The notes under the pieces: model-generated
What the model was told of the DNA's origin: nothing
Databases searched by the model: none
The model's input: only the letters and a program-made list of their open reading frames with translations
Assembly: GCA_022842065.1 (NCBI GenBank)
Contig: JALHQH010000037.1
Coordinates: 1 to 64,000 of the forward strand
Direction of reading: 5' to 3'
Length of the DNA: 64,000 bases
Origin: Caldilineaceae bacterium
GTDB taxonomy: Bacteria > Chloroflexota > Anaerolineae > Caldilineales > Caldilineaceae
In this document: one piece after another, positions 8,968 to 17,765 of the stretch
Numbering within the stretch: position 1 is the first letter of the stretch
How the letters are laid out: the number at the start of each line of letters is the position of its first letter
Position numbers and translations under genes: made by a program

Positions 8968-11900
8968 ATGCTCACGCTAAAATTGTTTGGAATGCCCTCA
9001 ATTCAGTTGCACGACAATCTCGTCATCTTAAAGACGAACAAAAGCCAAGCCTTGCTCTACTATCTGGTCGTTAACCCTGACTATCACAGCCGCGATTTGT
9101 TGGCCGATCTGCTGTGGCCGAATATGCAGACGCCGCAGGCGCGCAAAAATTTGCGTGATGCCCTTTCTCACCTGCGCAGCCAGATCGGCGACTATGTAGT
9201 GGTCGAGCGGCAAAAGCTGGCATTCAACAGCGCATTGCCCTACCAGAGTGATTTACATGATTTTATGCAGAAAATCGAAGTAGGTAAGATAACCCATAAT
9301 CCGGCCCTGATCGAAATTGGGCTTGACTATTATCACGGAGATTTTTTAGACGGGTTCCACTTGTTGGATGCAGCTCCCTTTACCGCATGGATGAGCCACC
9401 AACGTGAGATCTACGCGCGCGATGCAATTGCGGCAATGACATGGCTTGCCACGGCCTATCTTGAAGACAAAAAGTATACCGAAGGGATTGTCATGGCGCG
9501 ACGCATTTTAACGCTCGAACCATGGCAGGAAAATATTCACCGCTTGCTCATGCAACTCTTTGTGGGGGAGGACAATTTTGGTGCAGCCGTCCGCCAATAT
9601 GAAATTTGCCGGCAGCAGCTAATGAATACCATGCGGATTGACCCGAGTTTAGAAACCGAGCAACTGTACCAACAGATCAAGCAAGGTAATTTTCGACTGG
9701 GCAGTGACAAAGAGCAGGTGCTGACACTCGAACTGGTGGCAACGGATCTGGCCAACCAATCAGTCTCTAATGTAGTGGCTTACACAACACTTCACCACAA
9801 TTTACCCGCCTTTACCATGCAGCTAATCGGCCGCGATGAAGAATGCAGCCGCTTACAAGCACTCTTGCTGGACCAGGCTTATCCGTTGATTACCCTGGTT
9901 GGTGAAGGAGGGGTAGGCAAGACAAGCCTGGCGTTGGCAGCGGCCGATGCATTGATCAAGCAGCAACAGGTGTGCGACAGCAGTGAGCAACCATCAGCAT
10001 TAACAGTATTTCCCGACGGCATTTGGTTTGTTGATCTCAGTCAGCTTGGTAAGGAGGTGCAAGGCACAGAGCCGATTGAGGAGACCATTGCCGCCGCCAT
10101 TGCAACCGCAATGAACATCACACTAGCGATCCATAATCCTTTTAGCCGTCAGCTTGGCCTTACCCTAAAGCACAAAGCGGCGCTGTTGATCCTCGATAAT
10201 TTTGAGCAACTTTATGCAGGCGTCACCTATCTGATTGAACTTTTACAAACGGCACAATCGCTACAAATATTAATTACATCTCGGCGGCGTTTGGCGCTCG
10301 GTGCCGAATATTTAGTCAAGGTAAAAGGTTTACAACTGCCGGCCTCAGCAAAGGCGGATGGCACAGCAGCGTCAACGCCGGCACAGCTATTGCAATATAG
10401 CGCGATTCAGCTTTTTTGTGAATGTGCCCAACATACTGCACCGACTTTTCGCTTGAATCAAGAAAATAGCGTCGCGGTTGTGCGTATTTGTCAGTTGTTG
10501 GATGGTTTGCCGCTGGCGATCGAGCTAGCAGCCACCATGCTCACCACCTACTCCTGCCACCAAATCGCCGAGTTGCTGACGCAAGATTATCGACTATTGC
10601 GCAATGACCAGAGCGAGCGGCCAATCCGCCAGCAAAGTATGCAGGCCGTGCTTGATGCTTCATGGCAGCAGTTGCCGGCGGATGAAGCGTTAATTTTGGC
10701 CGGTTGTACGCAGTTACACGGTGCCTTTGACTTGGCCGCCATCCAAGCCACGACTGGGGCGACGGTTGAACAAGTACGCCACTTGGTCCATCGCTCACTG
10801 CTACACCAGCAACGACCAGACCATCGCTTCACCATCCATACGTTAGTTCGTCAATATGGGACCGAGGCGTTACGCAAACAGCCACAGCTAGCGCGGCAGA
10901 TTAGCCAAAAACAGGCAGAATATTTTCTCAATTTTCTGGGAGAGCGAGAATGGAGCTTACGACATGATCCGCTGCAGCTCCGGCAGGTCAAGGATTACTG
11001 GGAAAATCTGCCCACCGCTTGGCAGTGGAGTGTACATATAGGTCGGCTTGATCTGTTAACCCGCGGGGCAAGGGCGTTAGCCCATCTCCATCAGCTCAAC
11101 GGTCGCCTACAAACAGCGATCGCGCTATTTATGCCTGCGCTTGTTCTCGCGCGACAACAGGCTGAGGCCACTGGTGGTATCGTCGAACAACGGTCGCTGG
11201 TCACGTTATTAAGCTGTACCGGTGAATTTTACCAATTGTTGGGCCAATCAGCAGCAGCAGCAAGCCTGGCCGAAGAGCTAATGACATGGGGCAAAGCGTT
11301 AGCAGATCCACTTTATCAAGCCAAAGCCCTGAAGGATCTGGCTATCGTTGCCAAAATCAATGGCGATTACCACGCCATGTACAGTTATGGCCTGCAGGCG
11401 GTCTCCCTCTTACAATCGGTGAGCTTGGTGGCCGACAACGACACCCCCGATCAGCAGCAAGACCTGGAGCGCACGGGGCTGGTGCTAACCACGATCACCA
11501 CCAGCGCGCCGTTCGTGGCAACAGCGCTAAAACACGCGGTGACGGACAAGCCAACAGCCACCACGCAAGTAGAAGCAAATATGGCAGTGTGGCTGCGCGC
11601 GGCTTGTCTCACCTGTGTTAGCACCGCCGGCACGGCATTAACCCTCTTTGATGAGAGCATGGCAAGTGGCCAAGCCGCACTAGTATGCCTGCGTGCGATA
11701 CCAGATCAAGATCTTGAAGCCGAAGTCAATTTAGATCTTGGGATCAACTCCTACTGCCGCAAAGAGTACAGGCCGGCGTTGGATTATCTCTCGACCGCAC
11801 TACAGCTAAGCCAAACCAGGCAGAATCAACGCATACAGGCGCTAGCCCAGTGTTACCTGGCGGAGCTTTTCTGCACCCTTGGTGACTATGCGCAGGCGCA

Positions 11901-12630
11901 AAGTGTCTATGAAGAGCTCTTTACCCTCGGGCAAGAGGATGAGCAATCAATCTGGGAAAGGCAACTATATACTGGCTATGGACGGCTGTTGCATCTACGT
12001 GGTCAGCTTGCCGCAGCGGGCAGCTACTATCAGTGGGCCCTTGGGCAAAGTGCGCCCCCCCAAGCAGGGTGGACAACCGCCAGGGCGCTACGCTACTTGG
12101 GAGATTTATTGACAGAAGTAGGTGAATGGCAGGAAGCTACGGCGACTTATCAAAAGCTGAAAAACCTGTATACCATATGGCCCATCCCCAACGGTCACGC
12201 CGACCGGCATGCCGGATGGGCCATGCTTTATGCGGCGCAACAACAGTGGCCTGCCGCACAAGCGCAGGCAGAACTGGCATTAGCACGCCTGACGGCAGAC
12301 GGCATTACCCTCTGTGAAGAGCCCTTTGTCATTTACCAGCGCGCAATTTTTGTACTCAGCACCGTTGGCGATCCGCGCGTGCCGGAGTTGGTTCAAACCG
12401 CCCAAGCATTGGTACAACACCAAGCTGCGGCGATTCTTGATCGGGAACTACGCCATCATTTTCTCACTAACGTTGCTGCGGTTGTTTCGATTATGGCTGG
12501 TGCGTCAGCCGCTGGACAGGTACCCGCGCGGCTTACGCTGAAGACACAAGAGGTACAACAAAGCGGACCATTTAATGGGAATAATCAGGGCAGGGGACCA
12601 GCCTTAACTGCATGCAGTGCTCACTTATAA
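8968..12630 (+). CDS. SARP/BTAD - NB-ARC ATPase - TPR transcriptional regulator (copy 1)
   Basis: A 1220-residue AfsR/LuxR-like signalling protein. The N-terminus is an OmpR-type winged helix (1-95, LKLFGMPSIQL) followed by the bacterial transcriptional activator domain (about 100-245, with RRILTLEPWQENIHRLLMQ). An NB-ARC-type ATPase follows: Walker A GEGGVGKTS at 312-320, Walker B LLILDNFEQ near 407, and the GLPLAIELA motif at 513. From about 650 on there are helical TPR-like repeats. Such STAND proteins bind DNA and activate transcription when an unknown ligand triggers ATP-dependent oligomerisation. There is no Shine-Dalgarno; the ATG at 8968 fits the conserved N-terminus. It is followed by a bidirectional terminator and a convergent HTH gene, the same arrangement as copy 2. 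Confidence 0.92.
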   Translation: MLTLKLFGMPSIQLHDNLVILKTNKSQALLYYLVVNPDYHSRDLLADLLWPNMQTPQARKNLRDALSHLRSQIGDYVVVERQKLAFNSALPYQSDLHDFMQKIEVGKITHNPALIEIGLDYYHGDFLDGFHLLDAAPFTAWMSHQREIYARDAIAAMTWLATAYLEDKKYTEGIVMARRILTLEPWQENIHRLLMQLFVGEDNFGAAVRQYEICRQQLMNTMRIDPSLETEQLYQQIKQGNFRLGSDKEQVLTLELVATDLANQSVSNVVAYTTLHHNLPAFTMQLIGRDEECSRLQALLLDQAYPLITLVGEGGVGKTSLALAAADALIKQQQVCDSSEQPSALTVFPDGIWFVDLSQLGKEVQGTEPIEETIAAAIATAMNITLAIHNPFSRQLGLTLKHKAALLILDNFEQLYAGVTYLIELLQTAQSLQILITSRRRLALGAEYLVKVKGLQLPASAKADGTAASTPAQLLQYSAIQLFCECAQHTAPTFRLNQENSVAVVRICQLLDGLPLAIELAATMLTTYSCHQIAELLTQDYRLLRNDQSERPIRQQSMQAVLDASWQQLPADEALILAGCTQLHGAFDLAAIQATTGATVEQVRHLVHRSLLHQQRPDHRFTIHTLVRQYGTEALRKQPQLARQISQKQAEYFLNFLGEREWSLRHDPLQLRQVKDYWENLPTAWQWSVHIGRLDLLTRGARALAHLHQLNGRLQTAIALFMPALVLARQQAEATGGIVEQRSLVTLLSCTGEFYQLLGQSAAAASLAEELMTWGKALADPLYQAKALKDLAIVAKINGDYHAMYSYGLQAVSLLQSVSLVADNDTPDQQQDLERTGLVLTTITTSAPFVATALKHAVTDKPTATTQVEANMAVWLRAACLTCVSTAGTALTLFDESMASGQAALVCLRAIPDQDLEAEVNLDLGINSYCRKEYRPALDYLSTALQLSQTRQNQRIQALAQCYLAELFCTLGDYAQAQSVYEELFTLGQEDEQSIWERQLYTGYGRLLHLRGQLAAAGSYYQWALGQSAPPQAGWTTARALRYLGDLLTEVGEWQEATATYQKLKNLYTIWPIPNGHADRHAGWAMLYAAQQQWPAAQAQAELALARLTADGITLCEEPFVIYQRAIFVLSTVGDPRVPELVQTAQALVQHQAAAILDRELRHHFLTNVAAVVSIMAGASAAGQVPARLTLKTQEVQQSGPFNGNNQGRGPALTACSAHL

Positions 12631-12631
12631 A

Positions 12632-12677
12632 ATACAAAAAAGCAGACCAGGATAACCAGTGGTCTGCTTTTTTGTAT
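12632..12677. terminator. Bidirectional intrinsic terminator between convergent genes
   Basis: Arms 12632-12649 and 12660-12677 are perfectly complementary over 18 bases. A run of A on the left and T on the right (AAAAAAGCAGACCA / TGGTCTGCTTTTTT) gives U-tracts on both strands. It begins two bases after the BTAD stop codon and also serves the minus-strand HTH gene. Confidence 0.9.
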
Positions 12678-12815
12678 ACCAGATTCATGTTACGCACTAC
12701 TCCTGGGAGCGCCGGCATCCGGCCCGCAGCCAGCAGAGATTGCGCTGGAACCCGCTGGATGCCCGGTGCGTACCATGGCTAACTGATTTAATGATAGCTG
12801 ATCGCAGAGTTTATA

Positions 12816-13199
12816 CTACAATAGCATAGCATCATCAAGTACGTGGCGAATGGTATCGATATTAATATAATCGCTAAAAGGATGGCTAGCTCTTAACGCG
12901 CGCAGAATCTGCCATTTGCTCCAGTGTGGGTGTGCGGCTTTTAGCGCACGAATCTCATCAGCAATCGTGGTGGCAATGGGCAGGGCAGCGGTGGCCGATT
13001 GCTCTTCAAGTGCAGATGGATCTTGGGCCAATGCGCTATAGCCACCGGTTAGAAAGCGATCTTTCCAATAGTAGAAGGTAGCACGGCTAAGTTGAAGTTT
13101 CGCACAGGCATCGCTGACATTGCCGGTAATTTCCCACTGATTAAAGAGTTGCATACGCTGCTCTACCGTAGTTTGTGGATAATAAATGGGTTTGGGCAT
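12816..13199 (-). CDS. Small HTH protein resembling the N-terminal half of a transposase (copy 1)
   Basis: A 127-residue protein. The ATG at 13199 (MPKPIYYP) is preferred because AGAGGA lies 6 bases upstream. Residues about 10-50 form a helix-turn-helix (RMQLFNQWEITGNVSDACAK, ATFYYWKDRF). Residues about 85-125 resemble the second HTH of IS481/IS3-like transposases (HPHWSKWQILRAL, IDTIRHVLDDA). The DDE catalytic domain that normally follows is absent; the protein simply ends. It is homologous to the protein at 17209-17583, and both sit convergent to a BTAD regulator. It is either a decayed transposase or a DNA-binding protein kept for regulation. Confidence 0.75.
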   Translation of the reverse strand: MPKPIYYPQTTVEQRMQLFNQWEITGNVSDACAKLQLSRATFYYWKDRFLTGGYSALAQDPSALEEQSATAALPIATTIADEIRALKAAHPHWSKWQILRALRASHPFSDYINIDTIRHVLDDAMLL

Positions 13200-13522
13200 G
13201 GATTTTCCTCTTGCTGGTGAATGCTGTAAAAAAATATGGCTGTAGGGAGGTAGGATCAACAACGATTATGCGATAGTGACGCCGCCAAACCGTCGCTTAA
13301 TCGTCGCTTAATCGTCGAAAATATAGTGATCAATCAAGCTCACTCATCAATTTTAGAATGATTGGCATGATTTGCGTGCAGCGCCGTGTATCCCTCGGCA
13401 GCCGGCAAGCATAACACCTGTACTACTAACTAAGTTGTGTTGACATTTCGGAATTGGCCAGTGGTACACCAGACAGATTATGACAACCGCTGATATACAT
13501 AAAGGTAAAATCCCTCAAGTTT
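13200..13522. promoter_or_regulatory. Divergent promoter region between HTH copy 1 and BTAD copy 2
   Basis: About 320 bases with no ORF. CGTCGCTTAAT is repeated in tandem near 13292-13313. A TTGACA (near 13441) is followed 18 bases on by TACACC within TGGTACACC, a weak extended -10. The BTAD start codon lies about 60 bases further on. The boxes are suggestive only. Confidence 0.3.
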
Positions 13523-16500
13523 ATGCTGAGACTCAAATTGCTTGGAACACCCACGATTCACCTTGGCAATAGACTTGTTGCCTTAAAAACCAGTAAAAGT
13601 CAAGCACTGCTCTTTTATCTGGCGATCAACCCAGGTGGCCACAGTCGCGACGTGTTAGCAGCGCTGCTATGGACAGAGATGAGCAATCAACAGGCGCGCA
13701 AAAATTTACGCGATGCCCTGGTCAGCTTGCGTGCCATTTTTGGTGACTATTTAGGCATCGAGGTCCACAAGCTTACCTTTAACCACGAGCTGCCCAGTGA
13801 AATCGATGTCAAAGATTTTGTAATGGCCGTTACACGCGGGCGCGCGGTCGGCGATCCAGCACTCGTCGAAAGTGCTTTACAACTTTATCAGGCAGATTTT
13901 TTAACAGGCTTTCAATTGCCCAAAACGCAGCCCTTTGACCACTGGGCCTTGCAGAAGCGCGAAGAATTATACAACTTTGCCATCACTCATCTCCAATGGC
14001 TGGCAACCACCTATCTACAAACAGCCGCCTACCCGGCTGGTTTGCGGATTACCCAGCGGCTGTTAACGCTGGAACCGTGGCAAGAAGCATTTCATCTGTT
14101 ACAGATGCGTTTCCTGGCCCAAAGCGGGAATCGCGTGGCCGCGTTGCGCCAATTTGAGCTCTGTCAACAGTTGCTAGCCGACGAGTTGGGCCTTGGTCCC
14201 AGTCCCAGCGCGCTGGCGCTCTACGAGCAGATCAAGGATGGCCTCTTTGCCTTGGCACCCATGCCGCCGGCGCGTGAGTTGGAGGAGCGCCACAGTCGCG
14301 CATTCGCCCCCCTTCAGGAAGCAAGGCAGGCCGCCATACCCCTTGCAGCAAACATGTCTGCATTACCCCATAATTTGCCACGCCAACTGACCACCTTGGT
14401 GGGGCGGGCAGCGGAAATCACCGCGCTGATCGCCTTGATCGATCAACGGCAACCATTAATTACCTTGTGCGGTGAAGCAGGCATGGGCAAGAGCCATTTG
14501 GCCTTGGCAACCGCCCGTATCCTCTGCGATCAGCCACAAGCCACCCACAACGAACGCTTTTATGATGGCATCTGGTTTGTGACGCTGGCGGATATTGTGG
14601 CGGCGGGGATTCCAAAGGCAGTGTTACGCGAACGGGTTGCGGCCAGGATTGGGGAGGCAGTTGGACTCAATTTTGCCGGTGCGACAAAACTGAGCACTCA
14701 ATTAGAAAGTTATTTGCGCCAGCGCCGTCTGTTGCTCATTCTAGATAATTTTGAACATCTCCTTGTGACGGCTGATTTAATCTCCGATCTATTGCAGCGG
14801 GCAGCCGCGCTCCAGATCGTCGTCACCTCACGTGCGCGCCTCAATTTACATCACGAACAGGTCATGGAAATTGAGGGGCTACCAGTACCAACGACGATCC
14901 CGCAAGCGGAACCGTGGATCGCGTTACGCAGCTATGCAGCGTTCGAACTCTTCGACACATGCGCGCAACGCATCAACGCTAATTTTACATTGGATCCAGA
15001 TAATGCGAAGGCAATTGTGCAGATCTGCGATCTGGTTGCCGGCTCGCCCTTAGCGATCAAGCTGGCAGTCGGCTTATTGGATATTTACACTTGTCCACAG
15101 ATCGCAACGCTCTTGGCACAAGATTACCGTGTATTAAGCAATGAACAACCAGATCTGCCGCGGCGTCAACGCAGCATGCAAGCCGTATTGGATGCGGCCT
15201 GGCAACAGTTGGATCAGGGACAAGCACAAGTGCTTGCCGCTTGTTCGCTCCTCCAACGGGTGTTTACCTTGGAAGCAGCAAGCGCGATCACCGAGGGTAC
15301 AACCGAGCAATTACAATCACTCGTATCCCAATCGTGGCTACGCTATAATCCAGCGACCCAACACTTTATGATCCATGCGCTTTTGCGCCAATACGCCACT
15401 AGACAGCTGGCCGCGTCCCCAACGGCGTACCACATGGCACAAGCGCGTCATGCAGCATACCACATGGCGATCTTACAGTATAAGGAAAGAGCGCTCTGCC
15501 AAGATCCGGCAGTTGTCGAACAGTTTCGTCTGGCCTGGAGCGACATCCGCACAGCTTGGATGTGGTCAATCGATCAGCAACGCCTTGATCTGCTGGCAGC
15601 AGGGGCACAAGGGCTGGCAAATTATTGTCAACTCAGTGGTACGTTCCAAGAAGCGCGCCAACTGTTAGAGACAGCAATCGAAGCGATTCGCCAACAAATG
15701 AGCGGGGCGCAACAGCTAGGCCAACAAGCGACACTAACCCAGTTACGCTGTTGCTCTCTGATTTTTTATTTTTATTTGGGGCAGCAAAAAGAGTTATCTG
15801 AAGCCGCCAATGAAGCACGGGCGTGGAGCCAGCAGCTAGAGAATAAACACCTACTTGTTATGGCCATGAATGGGTTGACGCACGCCGCGCAACTCCAAGG
15901 CCGTTATCAAGAGATGCGACAGCTAGCCCAAGCGGCATACGCACAGCTTACCCCTACCGAGCAGCCGTGGTTGGTAGCCCAAACCCTTACCACCGTTGCC
16001 AGCGCGTTTTGGGCATCCGGTGATTTTGAACAGGGCATTGCCTATTTTCACAAGGTTTTCAAAACTTTGCAGCAAGCGCCTGATCTTGAGCATGAAGCTA
16101 GAACTAATCTCAGCCTCGGCTTTCTCTACCAGCGGCAGAAAAAGTTTATGCAGGCGTATGACCATCTGGCCGAGGCCTTGCGCTTAGCCCACATCTTTCA
16201 TAGCCAACGTACCATTGCGCTGACTCACCTACACTTGGGTGATCTCTGGCGCGATTTGGGGGCCTATGAGCGCAGCCACAGTAGCTATCGAGAGGCAACG
16301 ATCATTCTGGAGGTGATTGGCGATAAACAATGGCTGGGTTGGTTGCATATTAGTTATGGCCGGCTTTTGCACCTACAAGGGGATCAGGCGGGTGCGCGCA
16401 GCGCGTATCAAATGGCCATGCAACTTGCCCAAGCGCAAAATTTTGGTTTGATCAAATTACGCGCAGCTTTAATGCTTGGCCATCTATTGGCAGAACAGGG

Positions 16501-16885
16501 TAACCTGAAGGAGGCAGCATCAGCTTACGAAACAGCATGCAACCTAAACGGACAACTTGATATGTTACATAGTCGGCTTGATGCTTATGCTGGGCTAGCA
16601 GTCATTTCCCTTGCGCAGAACGATCTGCCAGCAGCCCAGTTGCTGGTGGAAGCAGCAGTGATAGGCTTAAGTCCGCAGGGCATTGAATTTGCGGAGGAAC
16701 CGGCCCAAGTTTATCAGCACTGTATCACTGTGCTTCAAGCCATTGGTGATACGCGTGCAGCGACACTGCGGAGGGCAGCGCAACATTATCTTCAGCAAAA
16801 AGTAAACGAAATTGATGATGCTGAACTTCGTTACAGCTACCAGACCCAGGTAACAGCCAATCACAAATTACTTAATGGTGAATGA
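13523..16885 (+). CDS. SARP/BTAD - NB-ARC ATPase - TPR transcriptional regulator (copy 2)
   Basis: An 1120-residue paralogue of the protein at 8968, with the same domain order. It has a winged helix (LKLLGTPTIHL, 1-95), a BTAD (about 100-245, LTLEPWQEAFHLLQM), an NB-ARC ATPase with Walker A GEAGMGKSH at 317-325, Walker B LLILDNFEH near 404 and GSPLAIKLA near 507, then TPR-like helices to the end. Shared strings such as LKTSKSQALLFYL and QARKNLRDAL against copy 1 show common descent, but divergence is heavy, so the duplication is old. The ATPase motifs are intact. No Shine-Dalgarno is visible. It is followed by a long inverted repeat and then a convergent HTH gene. Confidence 0.92.
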   Translation: MLRLKLLGTPTIHLGNRLVALKTSKSQALLFYLAINPGGHSRDVLAALLWTEMSNQQARKNLRDALVSLRAIFGDYLGIEVHKLTFNHELPSEIDVKDFVMAVTRGRAVGDPALVESALQLYQADFLTGFQLPKTQPFDHWALQKREELYNFAITHLQWLATTYLQTAAYPAGLRITQRLLTLEPWQEAFHLLQMRFLAQSGNRVAALRQFELCQQLLADELGLGPSPSALALYEQIKDGLFALAPMPPARELEERHSRAFAPLQEARQAAIPLAANMSALPHNLPRQLTTLVGRAAEITALIALIDQRQPLITLCGEAGMGKSHLALATARILCDQPQATHNERFYDGIWFVTLADIVAAGIPKAVLRERVAARIGEAVGLNFAGATKLSTQLESYLRQRRLLLILDNFEHLLVTADLISDLLQRAAALQIVVTSRARLNLHHEQVMEIEGLPVPTTIPQAEPWIALRSYAAFELFDTCAQRINANFTLDPDNAKAIVQICDLVAGSPLAIKLAVGLLDIYTCPQIATLLAQDYRVLSNEQPDLPRRQRSMQAVLDAAWQQLDQGQAQVLAACSLLQRVFTLEAASAITEGTTEQLQSLVSQSWLRYNPATQHFMIHALLRQYATRQLAASPTAYHMAQARHAAYHMAILQYKERALCQDPAVVEQFRLAWSDIRTAWMWSIDQQRLDLLAAGAQGLANYCQLSGTFQEARQLLETAIEAIRQQMSGAQQLGQQATLTQLRCCSLIFYFYLGQQKELSEAANEARAWSQQLENKHLLVMAMNGLTHAAQLQGRYQEMRQLAQAAYAQLTPTEQPWLVAQTLTTVASAFWASGDFEQGIAYFHKVFKTLQQAPDLEHEARTNLSLGFLYQRQKKFMQAYDHLAEALRLAHIFHSQRTIALTHLHLGDLWRDLGAYERSHSSYREATIILEVIGDKQWLGWLHISYGRLLHLQGDQAGARSAYQMAMQLAQAQNFGLIKLRAALMLGHLLAEQGNLKEAASAYETACNLNGQLDMLHSRLDAYAGLAVISLAQNDLPAAQLLVEAAVIGLSPQGIEFAEEPAQVYQHCITVLQAIGDTRAATLRRAAQHYLQQKVNEIDDAELRYSYQTQVTANHKLLNGE

Positions 16886-16932
16886 CAAGCGTGAGCAGCT
16901 GCACGGGTAAGCGGATCTGACAGTTTAGGATT

Positions 16933-17090
16933 AAACGCTTGGCTCTTCCTGGATTTCAAGGATCTGATCGTGACAAGCGCAAAACATTCCCGGAATGGGC
17001 CACAGCAATGGTCGGTTACCCGAGTCGGTTTGGCCCATTCCGGGCATGTTTGGGCGACCTCCTTGAAATCCATATAGAGCCAAACGCTTT
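16933..17090. repeat. Long imperfect inverted repeat between convergent genes
   Basis: The outer arms (AAACGCTTGGCTCT.., from 16933; ..AGAGCCAAACGCTTT, ending 17090) enclose GGATTTCAAGGA / TCCTTGAAATCC and an inner perfect CCCGGAATGGGCCA / TGGCCCATTCCGGG. The whole can fold into one hairpin of about 60 pairs with a bulge of roughly 15 bases on the left arm. It occupies the place where the first module has its terminator. A MITE-like element or a large termination structure are both possible. The rest of the gap 16886-17208 shows nothing else. Confidence 0.65.
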
Positions 17091-17208
17091 ATCCCATAGG
17101 AACGGCTGACTTTGGGGCCACGAAAATCATCATCTTTCCCACCTAAGTTCAGCTATCCCTACGGGACAGGCCTAACCGAGCAAACTTGCATGATAGTTAG
17201 TCATACTT

Positions 17209-17583
17209 TTACCACCACAAACCAGCTTCTAAGAGGACGCGGCGGACAGTGTTGGGGCTGATCGGCCCGCGGTAAGCATGCATTGCCGAGATTTCGCGCG
17301 CAATTTGCCATTTGCCCCAAGTGGGATGGCGCCGTTTGAGGGCAATAATCTCATCGGCGATCTCTTCAGGAATGGTATTGCGACTCTCCGGGGAGCGTTC
17401 GCGCTCCTCTTCCAAGGCGGCATAACCGCCTTCTTCAAAGCGATCTTTCCAATAATAAAAAGTAGAGCGACTAACATGGGCTTCGACGCAAGCTTGACTA
17501 ACGTCGCCACTCATCTCCCAAATATTAAAGAGGCGAACACGCTGTTGAACAGTGGTTTTGGGGTAATATACACGCTTTGTCAT
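17209..17583 (-). CDS. Small HTH protein resembling the N-terminal half of a transposase (copy 2)
   Basis: A 124-residue paralogue of the 12816 gene. Of two adjacent ATGs, the second (17583) is better placed after AGGGAG (6 bases). The first HTH covers about 12-50 (VRLFNIWEMSGDVSQAC, STFYYWKDRF). The second, about 85-122, contains HPTWGKWQIAREI and ISPNTVRRVLLEAGLW, typical of the region just before the catalytic domain in IS481-like transposases. That domain is missing and the protein ends cleanly with Trp-Trp. The same position relative to a BTAD gene as copy 1 suggests the pair moved or duplicated together. Confidence 0.78.
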   Translation of the reverse strand: MTKRVYYPKTTVQQRVRLFNIWEMSGDVSQACVEAHVSRSTFYYWKDRFEEGGYAALEEERERSPESRNTIPEEIADEIIALKRRHPTWGKWQIAREISAMHAYRGPISPNTVRRVLLEAGLWW

Positions 17584-17765
17584 CATCTTCTCCCTTGTTC
17601 TGTGATTACTGTCAATCTTACACTGTGTGCATGTAGTGTAAGGTTGTTATGACGTACAAGCGCCGGAGAAACGTCGAAAAATCACCAATTTCCACTCAAT
17701 TTTACATAAAAGCCTACAAAATAGTACATTTTTCGCTGATTATATAGGCTACAGTACTACTCACT

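Noticed and set aside
12816..17583. A composite transposon bounded by the two transposase-like HTH genes
   Set aside because: Neither gene has a catalytic domain, and no matching terminal inverted repeats or target duplications are visible around the segment.
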